Source of the DNA: Gyromitra esculenta
Lineage: Eukaryota; Ascomycota; Pezizomycetes; Pezizales; Discinaceae
Reading direction: 5' to 3'
Assembly (NCBI GenBank): GCA_038503075.1
Contig: JBCAML010000009.1
Location: 744,001 to 808,000, forward strand
DNA: 64,000 nucleotides
Made by a program: the position numbers and the translations under genes. Shown here in pieces: positions 50,301-60,501 of this stretch. The notes beneath the pieces are model-generated. The model was not told the DNA's origin, made no database searches, and saw nothing but the letters and a program-made list of their open reading frames with translations. Each line of letters begins with the position of its first letter. The stretch's first letter is position 1.

Positions 50301-52657
50301 GGAAGGCTTTACTGGGCTTTCACTGCCGTAACAGATTGCTACTGACTGGTACCCCAATTCAGAATTCCATGCAAGGTATGCTCCCTTTGTCATCTTGGAA
50401 TTAATCAAATACTGATTAGTCTTAGAACTGTGGGCTCTTCTTCATTTCATTATGCCAAGTCTGTTCGATTCCCACGATGAGTTCAGTGAATGGTTTTCTA
50501 AAGATATCGAAAGCCACGCTCAGAGCAATACACAGCTGAACGAATCTCAATTGAAGCGTCTACACATGATTCTTAAACCGTTTATGCTTCGTCGTGTTAA
50601 AAAGCATGTGCAAAAGGAGCTTGGTGATAAGATTGAAGTAGATGTGTTCTGCGATTTGACCTATCGCCAACGTGCCATTTACAAAGGCCTACGCGATAAG
50701 ATTAGCATCATGGACCTTATCGAGAAGGCTGCCTCGGGGGGTGAAGAAAACACTGCAACTCTGATGAATCTTGTTATGCAGTTTCGAAAAGTTTGCAATC
50801 ATCCTGATCTTTTCGAGAGAGCAGATACACGATCACCGTTTTCTTTAACTCAATGGGCGGAGACTGCCTCGTTCCTGCGAGAAGGTCCCCTTGTTGATGT
50901 TGCGTATACCTCGAGAAATATGATCAGCTATTGGGTTCCTGCATTGATATATCGAGAAGGAGGGCGATTGGAGCTTCCAGGGCCAGATTCAAATCATGGA
51001 ACTCGACGTTTTCAATTATCCAATGTCTTCAACATCTGGAAACCAGATCATATCAGCCAATCAATCAAGTCTGATAAGAACAGCGCTTTTTCATGGCTCC
51101 GATTTTCAGACACCAGCGTAGGCGAAGCTTCATCCGCTTTCCACAAGACCGAATTCGAAACTTCACTGGCTCTGCGGACAAGGCGAAACCTTGGCCGGTT
51201 CTCTACTATCTATGATGAAGAGCAATCCTGGGTACCGGCACATGCGATGTTCTTAATTTCAGAGCTGGCAGATAATAAACTAGTGGCTGAGGTAACAGCA
51301 GAAGGCTACATGGCTGAGCTGTTAAATGTGTCCACGAACGTTTTTCGTGAAGCTAGGATGCACTGTATGGAGCCACTGTCGTATCCTGCTGCCACTGCAC
51401 CTCCAGTTACCTTGCTATGTCTTAACCAGGGAGCCGTCATCGAACAAGAAACCCACCTTTTCAACCCGCGCGCCCGAAAGGTCTTCTATGGACCTTCATT
51501 GTTAGAAGAAAGGTATCTGTTGGGGAGTCAGATCGAGCCCACAGAATACCCTATTCCTAAAGCGCTGCCCCCGCCGTCCTCGGAGAAGGCAGAGTACGCT
51601 CGCATTCAAGTTCCATCGATGAGGCGATTCGTTAGCGATTCCGGTAAGCTTGCGAAGCTAGATGCTCTTCTGACGGATCTGAAGGCTGGGGGTCACCGTG
51701 TGCTCCTCTACTTCCAGATGACGAGAATGATGGATCTCTGTGAAGAATACCTTACTTATCGTCATCATCGTTATTTGAGGTTGGATGGATCCTCAAAACT
51801 TGAGGATCGTCGTGACATGGTGGCGGCTTGGCAGACTTCACCGGAGATTTTCGTGTTCATTCTGAGTACCCGTGCTGGTGGCTTGGGTATCAATCTTACT
51901 GCCGGTAAGTTTATTTACCTTGGGTATATCTTGGGCAGTTTCTAACATTGAATGAATGTCTAGCCGATACCGTTATTTTCTACGACAGTGATTGGAATCC
52001 CACAATCGACAGTCAGGCTATGGATCGCGCCCATAGATTGGGGCAGACCAAGCAAGTTCGTGTTTTCCGTCTTATTACACGGGGCACGATTGAAGAGCGT
52101 ATCAGAATGCGAGCTCAGCAGAAGGAAGAGGTAAATTTTTTTACCGGATTCAATTTAAAATTCCTCTCTAATAATACCCTTTTAGGTTCAACGCGTTGTC
52201 ATTCAAGGAGGCGATCCGGGTGTAAAGAAGAACGTGGACTTCAAAGGTACCCGAGAGGTCGCAACCTGGCTTTTCGATGATGAGGAGGCCGAAAAATTGG
52301 AGAAGACGCTGGCAGAAAAGGAAAAGGAAGCTGAGGAAGCCAAAGCGAAGGGTGGAGCGAAGAGAGGCAAGAAGAAGAAATCCGGGCCCCCAACAGCTAT
52401 TGAAGGCGCCAAAGGGATTGATCTTGAGGATCTGTGAGCCACCTTCAGGCCCCCAAGTTTTTTTATACAGCTTACTAATCTTCAACAGGTACCATGAGGG
52501 TGAAGGACGTTTCGACGATAATGGAAAACCTAGCGAGGCCGGGACACCGGCTGCGTCAAGTATGCCTGCACCGTCAAAGAAACGGGGGCCAAAAGGAGGC
52601 AACAAAAAGAAATCCACCCAAGAGAGGCTTAATATGATCGATGGGGTGACTAAGTAA
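47358..52657 (+). CDS. INO80: Chromatin-remodelling ATPase INO80
   Basis: Eight exons: 47358-47669, 47730-47978, 48030-48494, 48566-50375, 50426-51904, 51964-52130, 52186-52433 and 52489-52657, 1632 aa. The start [17 protein letters not shown] follows a leader rich in repeats. The N-terminal third is disordered. The DBINO/HSA helical region is near 510-640 ([20 protein letters not shown]). The Snf2 core has [17 protein letters not shown] (near 797), [10 protein letters not shown] (near 907) and TGTPIQNSM split by intron 4. After [20 protein letters not shown] comes the long INO80-class split insertion, then [24 protein letters not shown] and [17 protein letters not shown]. The tail is lysine-rich. 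Family knowledge: the motor of a nuclear complex that slides nucleosomes and edits H2A.Z, with roles in transcription, replication and repair. Length and domain order are normal. The gene is convergent with SMP3. Confidence 0.96.
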
Positions 52658-53511
52658 TAGAAAAATAAGTAATGCCTAATGATGGGAGGTGGTGGTTGTA
52701 AAGTACTTATCCGGACAAATGGCGGAGGTAGATTAGTAGACGCTTTCATTCCTCCTTCAATTTATTCCTTTTCTCCCTTCATCATATCTTCATCATAGGG
52801 TTGGGTCTTTTATTTGTTTCTTATGGTCTTTTCTTGATTTCTAGCTTCATACTTTTTTTGGGGGGGCCTTTATCTCTTCTTTTTGCGGTAGTAGCACAGG
52901 TTTCAAGCTGGTACTACCTTTGTGCGGGTTTTCGGGTTCTAATTTTTTCTTATATACTTTGGCAGGGATCTCAAGAGGCTCTTGATAGGATGGAGCTCGT
53001 GTATTCTATATAAAAGGGCCTGTTTGGAAAAGACTTCCATAGCATAGGACGGTACTCGGAACGGGGATGGTGTCTATAGTCGGAAGAAAGCGAAGAGCTC
53101 CTGCAGCTACACAAATTGTGCCATAGAGTCCCAAGCTAGACTTAACTTATCGATGTCGACCAAAAAAACATATCGGTACGATAGAACCCATCAACAGACG
53201 ATTTCGTTTGTTATATTTGATTAATTTCATTATCGGTGATACATGATACTATAACTTAGTCCAATACTGAGGGACAAGATAGGAAAAGACGTTAAAACAC
53301 CAATACCAATTACCCAAATCCGCTTTCCAGATGGCGATAGAGAGAAATTACAAGGATATCTTATCCGCTCCGTTTGTTCTTCTATTTTACACCATAACCA
53401 ACCCTAGCCCCCAACCAAGAAGTTCATCTATATCCCGTAAACGGTACCCCCAACCCAAGGAAACGCAATGAAAGGAAGTAAATTATGAAACATGTAGATA
53501 GAAGAGAATTT
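52658..53511. other. Convergent intergenic, INO80 / SMP3
   Basis: 854 bp between two genes ending toward each other. A T-rich stretch, likely the INO80 3' UTR, comes first. No gene supported. Confidence 0.5.
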
Positions 53512-55374
53512 CTACGAACCCACCTTCCCATCGGTTGGACAGTCCGTCCTGAGAACTTTCCAAACCCCCAAACCCCTCCTTCCCACCACCCTCTCTAGAG
53601 TGGGGACGAAACCGTCATCACCGAAATCTAGATCATCCAGGTTCAGATGGTTCGGATATTCCCACTCTTTCCTGAGCCAGAATGGCAAACTAGTGTTCAC
53701 ACTCGCCGAGTAATCATCTAGAGCAACGGCGGATAGAGGAGCAACCAGATAATTATTCGCTCCCTCCCCACACTGAGCCAACGGTTCCAGCGTGTTTACC
53801 AGATGTGGTAGCTTGGCACTCATCAGATCTATAGTATTAAACTGATTGTCCTTTTCGGCTCCAAGCAACCAGGTTGGCGGTGAGTAGGTTTTCCACCACA
53901 CTGCGTTTGCTGCACTAGTTGTGTTTCCGAGATGAAACTGAACGGGCACCACCCCACCTTGGTGGAAAATGCCAAAGAGAACCCCTAAAGCCACGTTGAA
54001 GATTACCCATACTGCTATCCATAGCCTCTGCAGCGGTATACTCCGGGGTAACGTGATGCTCGATAGCAGCAGTGGGACAGCGGGTACTAAGAATCTAGCC
54101 TCCTGGTGCTTGAACAGGCTCAAAACGGCCACTCCAGAAATTGCAGAGAGGAGTGGGAGCTGGAGAGGCCATGTGCGGGTGGTAGTGAAGAGGGAGATGA
54201 ATGCAGGGCCGAGGAGCTGTGGGAGGTTGACGAGAAGGTGGGTATACCGTGGATGGAGCCCGTGGAGGGCAAGGTTTGAAGTGTCGGCGTTGTAGATTAT
54301 ATTATTGAGGGGGGTGATGGTGAGAGGGTGTGAGAAAGGGTGCCTCGAGAGGGATAGCAGAGTAGGTGCTGTAGAAGGAGAGTAGAACACTGTGTCCAGA
54401 TAGATGGCAAGGCCAGTCGTCCCAACAGCGAATACTGCGAGTGGGATTATCAAAGTCCAACTAGGCGGGGTGTTAGCCAGAGGTCTGCACGGAGTGGAGT
54501 GGTGGGGGATAGTTACTGGCGAAGGAAGTGGGGTATCAGAGTAAGTCCGGGCAGCAATATGAATGCCGGGAACGTGATACGGTTAAAGAAGCAAAAAACG
54601 ACCGTGAAGCCGAGCGCAGCACTCGATAGCCACGCCGTATCCTATTCCATACGAGTCAGCCCTGTGCGACTCCAAGACGCCGCTCCAGAATATAACCTAC
54701 CTTGGACGAGGCGATTCGCCGTACAAGCACCAATGACCAGGCCACCCCGATCGTCTCGATAGAGTTGGAGAAAGTATGGGTTTGATATGTCCATGTTACA
54801 TAGCTGCTCGCCAGCAAAAGCAGACTGGAGCGCCGACCTCTCGGCGATGCGATGAGCTCCAAAATAGCCCAGTCCTCTTTTGTGGTGTTAGCCTAACCAT
54901 CCTCTCGTTGATACCACTCCGCGGACCTTCCAACCCCCGCCCAACATGAATCCTCCCCCAGCCAGAGGGTAGAAAATACGATAAAGCATACCAAGGACGA
55001 AAGATATCAAAAAGAATAAAATGCGCAAAGTGCAGAATACCAGCGTCGGGCTCGGCGGTTCATCCCCAGGCAATATCCAGCGCATCAAGTACATAGGGAC
55101 CCCATACACCGTCCATAGCGGGAAAATGCTTCGTATCGGGGTTGCAGAGGTAAACTCCCATGTTTTGGCAGTGCGCCAGCCGAATATGTCGCCTTCGGCG
55201 CCATGTTCAGGTTAGCATCAAAGACAAAGCTGCAGGATGAAAGAGCACACTGCGCTTAAACCTACCAGCTACCACCTCTGGGCCCTGGAAATGCTCATCG
55301 GGGTGTATGTAGGACGGAGAGAGCGCAAAATAAAGTCTCACCAGCGCAAGAAGAAGGTAAACGCGCCTCCACAT
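53512..55374 (-). CDS. SMP3: GPI mannosyltransferase 4 (Smp3/PIG-Z)
   Basis: Five exons on the minus strand: 55266-55374, 54992-55192, 54701-54876, 54517-54641 and 53512-54460, 519 aa, near the yeast Smp3 length. It begins [20 protein letters not shown] with a hydrophobic segment, then [20 protein letters not shown], the signature lumenal HPDE motif of this GT22 family. [33 protein letters not shown] and [20 protein letters not shown] follow, and then [14 protein letters not shown]. Several membrane segments are evident. Family knowledge: this ER membrane enzyme adds the fourth mannose to the GPI anchor precursor, from dolichol phosphate mannose, before phosphoethanolamine transfer. All phases match. 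It is divergent from SKP1 across nearly 1 kb. Confidence 0.9.
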
Positions 55375-56362
55375 CCTGGTGAACGCGTTTCAGTCGAAGG
55401 GAACAAAGGAAACCAAAAAGATAAAGATAAAGCGAGCGCGAAAGAAAAGAGGGGAAGCAGAAGAAGAGAAGAGGGCCAAAAAGAGCGGCTAGGGAAAACC
55501 AAAGAAGCAAAATTCCCCGTAGTTATTAATAATAAGTAGTTAATATCTACCTCCAGCGAACAGACAACTGATAGCAGTGCAGGAGTAGACAATGGCAGAT
55601 TTGCGCAATTGCTGTGTGGTGCGATCACGGCTTGTGCGACCGCCGACAGACCCACACCTGCAGCAATTGCTCTACATGAGGGGCTACGAGCAAATTCGGA
55701 AAGGAGGAGGGGAAGAGGAAGAAGAAAAGGAACAGCAAATCGACAACCACGACCCACAGCCAGGCAAGCATCAGTATCCTGAGATTGGCCGTTATTGCAC
55801 AGCACGCCGCCCACGAGGCTCCCGCCTTATTTCCAGGGTGACATTTGCGGAGACGCGAAATACGCCTAAATTTGGCGAGCGTCCACCTCCGAACAAAGCT
55901 CCCAGAGCTCTGGGAGCTTTGTCTTGGCAGCCATAGCAGCAGCAACACCACCACCACCAGGAACAAGGCGCCCACGAGTATATCTGTATGGGTGGAGTAG
56001 ATCCCGGGCGGGCTGTTCCATAGAAAATACATGTATCTACACAGGCATAGAAGAGGCAGCGCAGGAAACTCTTGAGCGAAGCCAGACATCGCAGCCAGTC
56101 TAATCGGGGAAGATGACTCCTTTAGTCCATTCAAAAGCGCTTTCCCGAGCCTTGGCGGCACTGAGGCTAAGCCCTCATAAATGCCTGGGCAATCCACCCT
56201 CCCCTCCTCCCCTCCTCCACCACCACCACCACCTTCCGCCTCCATCCCTCACCTTCCAGCAAAATACCACATCTATTCCCTTTCTCTCTCTCCATCATCG
56301 CTCCATCACCTCCATCTGCTCTTCCTCACCTACGCCTAAGACCATCCTCAATACCTTCAGAT
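55375..56362. promoter_or_regulatory. Divergent region, SMP3 / SKP1
   Basis: 988 bp between outward-facing starts. It contains the 30-bp perfect palindrome at 55893-55922, TACATGTA at 56028-56035 and a CACCAC-rich, CT-rich stretch just before SKP1. Open frames here read through low-complexity sequence and are not believed. Confidence 0.5.
55893..55922. repeat. Perfect 30-bp palindrome, no loop
   Basis: The first half is ACAAAGCTCCCAGAG and the second half is its exact reverse complement, with no spacer. It lies about 440 bp from the SKP1 start and 520 bp from the SMP3 start. Such a perfect dyad could bind a dimeric factor or form a cruciform; I recognise no known site for it. Confidence 0.9.
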
Positions 56363-57175
56363 ATGTCTGAAATCAAGCTTCTCAGCTCTGATCAGTCGAC
56401 GATCACCGTCCGTAAGTTCTCACCCCCAGCGAATTAGCATCGTCCTTCTGAGACACTACTCTCTATCATTCGCTGCTTTTTGTGAGCTTGGCAGTTTCGC
56501 TAACTTTCTATGCTTTTGTAACAAACAGAGAAGGAAGTAGCCGAGCGCTCTATCCTTATCAAGAATATGCTTGAGGACGTCGGCGAAGTCACTGAAGCTA
56601 TTCCCATTCCAAATGTAAGGATTCCAATCATTTTTTGCCACAGCTTTTTCAGCTCACTAACCTCCACCCAGGTCAACGAGGCTGTCCTGAAAAAGGTTAT
56701 CGAGTGGTGCGAGCATCACAGGGGTGATCCCCCCGCGCAAGCCGATGACGACTCCGACAGCAGGAAAAAGTCTACCGATATCGACGAGTGGGACCAGAAA
56801 TTCATGCAAGTCGACCAGGAATTGCTCTTCGAGATTATCCTCGTAAGTATAACTCTCCTTTTGCCGTGCACGAACCACATTCAAAATTATTTTCACACTA
56901 ATTTGACGCTTTTGTCTTAGGCCGCAAATTACCTTGACATTAAGCCTCTACTTGACGTTGGATGTAAGACAGTCGCCAACATGATCAAAGGGAAATCCCC
57001 CCCAGAAATCAGAGCCACCTTCAACATCCAGAACGATTTCACCCCCGAGGAAGAGGAGCAAATCAGGCGCGAGAACGAATGGGCCGAGGAGTATGTTCCA
57101 CCTGTTTCTATCACTGTCAGGCTATTTCCTATATATTACTAGATGTACTAACAATATTTGAATTTCAGTCGTTAA
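56363..57175 (+). CDS. SKP1: SCF ubiquitin ligase adaptor Skp1
   Basis: Five exons: 56363-56411, 56529-56614, 56672-56842, 56921-57090 and 57169-57175, 160 aa. It reads [20 protein letters not shown], then [55 protein letters not shown] and [20 protein letters not shown]. The C-terminus [24 protein letters not shown] then R is the invariant F-box-binding tail. The last exon codes only the end of one codon, Arg and the stop. Family knowledge: Skp1 joins cullin-1 to F-box proteins in SCF ubiquitin ligases and also acts in kinetochore and V-ATPase assembly. The length equals other filamentous fungal Skp1 proteins. Two F-box-ankyrin genes lie just downstream. Confidence 0.97.
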
Positions 57176-58485
57176 ATTCAAATATCAAATACCGGCTCCC
57201 AGCAACACTTCAGAAGGCCCATTATGTTCAAGTGGTGGGACGAGAGGTTGTCAAATATGTTCGCTTGCAGGGTAGTTCTTATTGGTTGTGGAGGCGGTCT
57301 GTTTAGGTGACGTCGTAAAGAGGGGGGGGCTTGGAGTTAACGTTGTGGGTGATTGTCCTGGTTCGATTGTGTTCTTCTGGTTTCTCATGATTTTGTGGGA
57401 GAAATGATGCCCGCTTGTGTGCACTCTTTTTTTTTTTTTCTGTAATACGATGGCGTTGTGAATCCTTGCTATGGCCAGATCACGTGATTGTTTCGGTCGT
57501 ATGCCATCCATCGCAGAAATATCGCCGATTCGAGACCAGACCAAGAAAGATGGTTTTATTAATGTTGCTAGGTTGACACAACCACAGTTCAGAGAAATAT
57601 GTTTTCATGTGAACTTAATCTAGTTAGAATTCAAAGGTCTCTGGTTATTTTTGCCAAGATTCATATGCTTGTTTAATCCTCACCCAGACCAGAATCTTTT
57701 CAAGGCCTAAGAATACGCTGGGCGAAGATTGGCTGAGACTAGCAGGTTGGAATGAGATTGGACATGTCGTTGGCAGCTGGGTGTGCACTGACCATGAAAC
57801 ATGTTTGTGTTCGCGAGTGACCAGCAGTGATTCTATGAGCCTCAAACCCAGAATCAACCACATCCGAGAGCCGAGGAAATCGTTCCCTTGACCGGATTTT
57901 AGATCTGAAAGAAACGAATAAATGAATGTAGGAGCATAACGAAAATATAAGTATTTCGACTCGATGGTAATCATATATTCTAAACCAGTATTTTTGCCAC
58001 ATTTGGCCACCCGTAACTCGCTGGTGGAGCGAGAAAAAAAAAACCCTCACGTAAAACGGGAGCTGGGGCCGAGAACACTAACATCACCTTCTCACCCCCA
58101 CTACCCCATATTTAATCCGTAAATCGTTAACGATAGTCCAGCAAACTGGGCAACATGAGATCATAACCTCAAACCATAACCAGAGCCCCCTCCAAAAGAG
58201 AAAAAAAATACCTCCCCCTAAACCGAGAAAAAGAAAAGAAGAAAAAGCCACGATTACGATCTACGGTCAATGTTATGGTCCGTCGGGCCCCTAGAGAATG
58301 CCTATTATGTACAATGAGTATGTAAATTCAACCCCCAAGTCAACCAAAGGATACGAACCTTAAGAGGCAGATCATACTAATCATGGCTAAGACTACAATC
58401 GACCCAGCCACAATGAATATCCTCATTTTTACTTTTCCGGTGAAGAATCTACTCGTCCATTAGGCCATCCTCGGAAGCCCTGATA
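57176..58485. other. Intergenic, SKP1 to F-box-ankyrin gene
   Basis: 1.3 kb with no supported gene. ATCACGTGAT occurs at 57479-57488, and a 14-T run is near 57427-57440. A 121-codon frame at 57645-58010 on the minus strand has no recognisable domain. Confidence 0.5.
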
Positions 58486-59667
58486 TCAGCGCCACCTTTC
58501 CCATACGCTTAAAGGTTCAAGAAACATACACACCCAGTCTAGTATAGATACACTCTCCGGCTTATGGTTTCTCAGAATATCGGCCAAGTCATCAGAACTC
58601 TCCTGAAGAGCTATGGCAAACGCCGTATCTCCCTTGTTGTCCCTCGCATCGGTATCTACTCCAGACTTCAAGAAGATCGTGATGGTATTCTTCCACTCTT
58701 CCTTCCACTCATCCCAAGCGCCTTTCTTAAATTGCGCTGGACGATACCTATTATATGCCATGGTGTGAAGCACTGTTCTGCCCTGCCTGTCCCGGTCATT
58801 GATATCGGCTCCTAGGTGCAAGAGTATCTCAACCACATTCCCTTTGCCAGCCCCAGCAGCTACGTGTAGGGGTGTTTGGCCGCCGTCATCACGCTCGGCA
58901 ATGACGGATCCTTTTTTATAGAGCAGCTCTATGATCTCCCTGCGTCCACACGAGGCCGCACAGTGAAGAGGCGTACGTCCTCTGTGACTACGAGCAGTGA
59001 TATCAGCGCCGTTTTCTAGAAGTGTCTCGATGACAGCGGGCCCACGGGGGGATTTGCTCATGGCAGCGTGATGGAGAGCAGTCCGGCCCCCATTATCCTT
59101 TATAGCGACATCCACCCCTAGTTCAAGCAGGGCCTTGACCGCCTCGAGAGATCCATTTTCTGCGGCCGGGTGGAGTGCCGTATTCCCGTCCTCGTAGCGA
59201 GTGTTTATGAGGACTCCGTGTTCGACCACAAGTCTGACAAGGCCGGTATTGTTTTTAACTGCGGATATATATAGAGCATGCTCGCCGATACGGTCGCCAT
59301 GGCCGAACCTGGCGCCTTCAGCGAGAAGGAGGCGGGTCATTGGTTCATTTACTTCCCTGGTGGCCCACTTGAGGGCGTTATACCCAATTTCGTCCTCTGC
59401 GTTGATATTTGCATGCTGCTCTAGAAGAAAACGAGTAAGAGGCAAGTGACCTTTTTGAGCAGCCCATGGGAGAAGGGTATCTTTATTCCGAATGATATAA
59501 TCGTTAATGCATGGAGATAGAAGCTCGTTGAGACGACGGTTGACCTTGGAGAGGCTGTTGAGGTCCCTTATTCCGAGGTTGTCAGAGATGACATAGAGGA
59601 GCTCATTTGGAATTCTGAGGAACGGTGGCATGGCCAGCTTATTTGGGATACTGAGTAGTGGTGGCAT
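58486..59667 (-). CDS. F-box-ankyrin repeat protein
   Basis: Single exon, 393 aa. The N-terminus is an F-box: IPNELLYVISDNLGIRDLNS then LSKVNRRLNELLSPCI. It is followed by roughly nine ankyrin repeats of the TALHHAAMS / TPLHCAASCGRREIIELL type, ending with a C-terminal module (GRTVLHTMAYNRY, then an insertion, then GVDTDARDNKGDTAFAIAL). The start is duplicated: MPPLLSIPNKLA is followed at once by MPPFLRIPNELL, so translation could begin at either Met. Family knowledge: F-box-ankyrin proteins likely act as substrate receptors of SCF ligases, with the repeats binding the target; no substrate can be named. It is a paralogue of the 60.5-62.5 kb gene, and SKP1 is 1.3 kb away. Confidence 0.85.
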   Translation of the reverse strand: MPPLLSIPNKLAMPPFLRIPNELLYVISDNLGIRDLNSLSKVNRRLNELLSPCINDYIIRNKDTLLPWAAQKGHLPLTRFLLEQHANINAEDEIGYNALKWATREVNEPMTRLLLAEGARFGHGDRIGEHALYISAVKNNTGLVRLVVEHGVLINTRYEDGNTALHPAAENGSLEAVKALLELGVDVAIKDNGGRTALHHAAMSKSPRGPAVIETLLENGADITARSHRGRTPLHCAASCGRREIIELLYKKGSVIAERDDGGQTPLHVAAGAGKGNVVEILLHLGADINDRDRQGRTVLHTMAYNRYRPAQFKKGAWDEWKEEWKNTITIFLKSGVDTDARDNKGDTAFAIALQESSDDLADILRNHKPESVSILDWVCMFLEPLSVWERWR

Positions 59668-60501
59668 GGTTAATTAATGGGTGGAGGAAGAAGATGTGTT
59701 TTTCTGAAGGGAGGTAGGCCCTCTTTGCTGGACTTCTTGTCGATGCTGAGGATACAGCTAGTCATGCAGAGAGATGAAGAGAAGTGGGCAGATGAGTCCC
59801 ATAAACTTGAGCGGAAGGATAAGAGCGGTGGTGATAATCTAAGCGAGTTTCGTTTTCATAGAGCTGTTGTTCCACACAATGATAGCTTTCCCTACTGGAA
59901 TCCAATCCTCCTGCAGCTGTTCACGATGGTCTCTGGACGCATACATCCAAACCCTCACGATTGCTGTTTGCCTGTTTTGCAATTGATACCAAGATTCAAG
60001 CATTTAGAGCATGTTGCGTGGTTCCAGGGCGCGTCTCGAATCCGGGTCGTGGGTTGTAGTGGTGACATTCGTAGAAGCACATCTTCCATCCTTCGAAAAA
60101 AACTTTGGTAGCACATCAAGAGACCCACAAAACCTCCATTCGAACAGAAATCTTCAGTAGCGGAGTTTGCAATTCTGCCAAAGTATCCTTCATGACACTC
60201 GAGTGATTTTCAGTGATTCCTTCGAATACCCAAAGTGTTGGCGATAGGGTGTCGTTCAGGATTCTTCTGGGGGCATAGTTTTCTACTTCACCAATAGCTT
60301 CCTGTAGCCAAACTTGCAAACTCCCTCGATAAATGCTCTATAAATACATGCATAGCTCTCTCTTCAAATATCTTAGGACAATTTATGATATCTACCTCTT
60401 ATTTCGGTCCTGCCGAATCTAGGACTAAGAAAAATAAACACTCTTCGCGTATAACAACTCCAAAATCCGCACATACACAATTTTATTAGAAGAATCCTCG
60501 A
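59668..60501. other. Intergenic between F-box-ankyrin paralogues
   Basis: 834 bp. Open frames on both strands (59677-60111 plus, 60116-60319 minus) have no domain. The right half is the 3' flank of the next gene. No repeats beyond those in the genes were noticed. Confidence 0.45.

Noticed and set aside
57645..58010. 121-codon minus-strand frame after SKP1
   Set aside because: No recognisable motif and no supporting splice structure.
59677..60111. 144-codon plus-strand frame between the F-box-ankyrin genes
   Set aside because: No domain or homologous segment recognised; antisense to the promoter side of the neighbouring gene.
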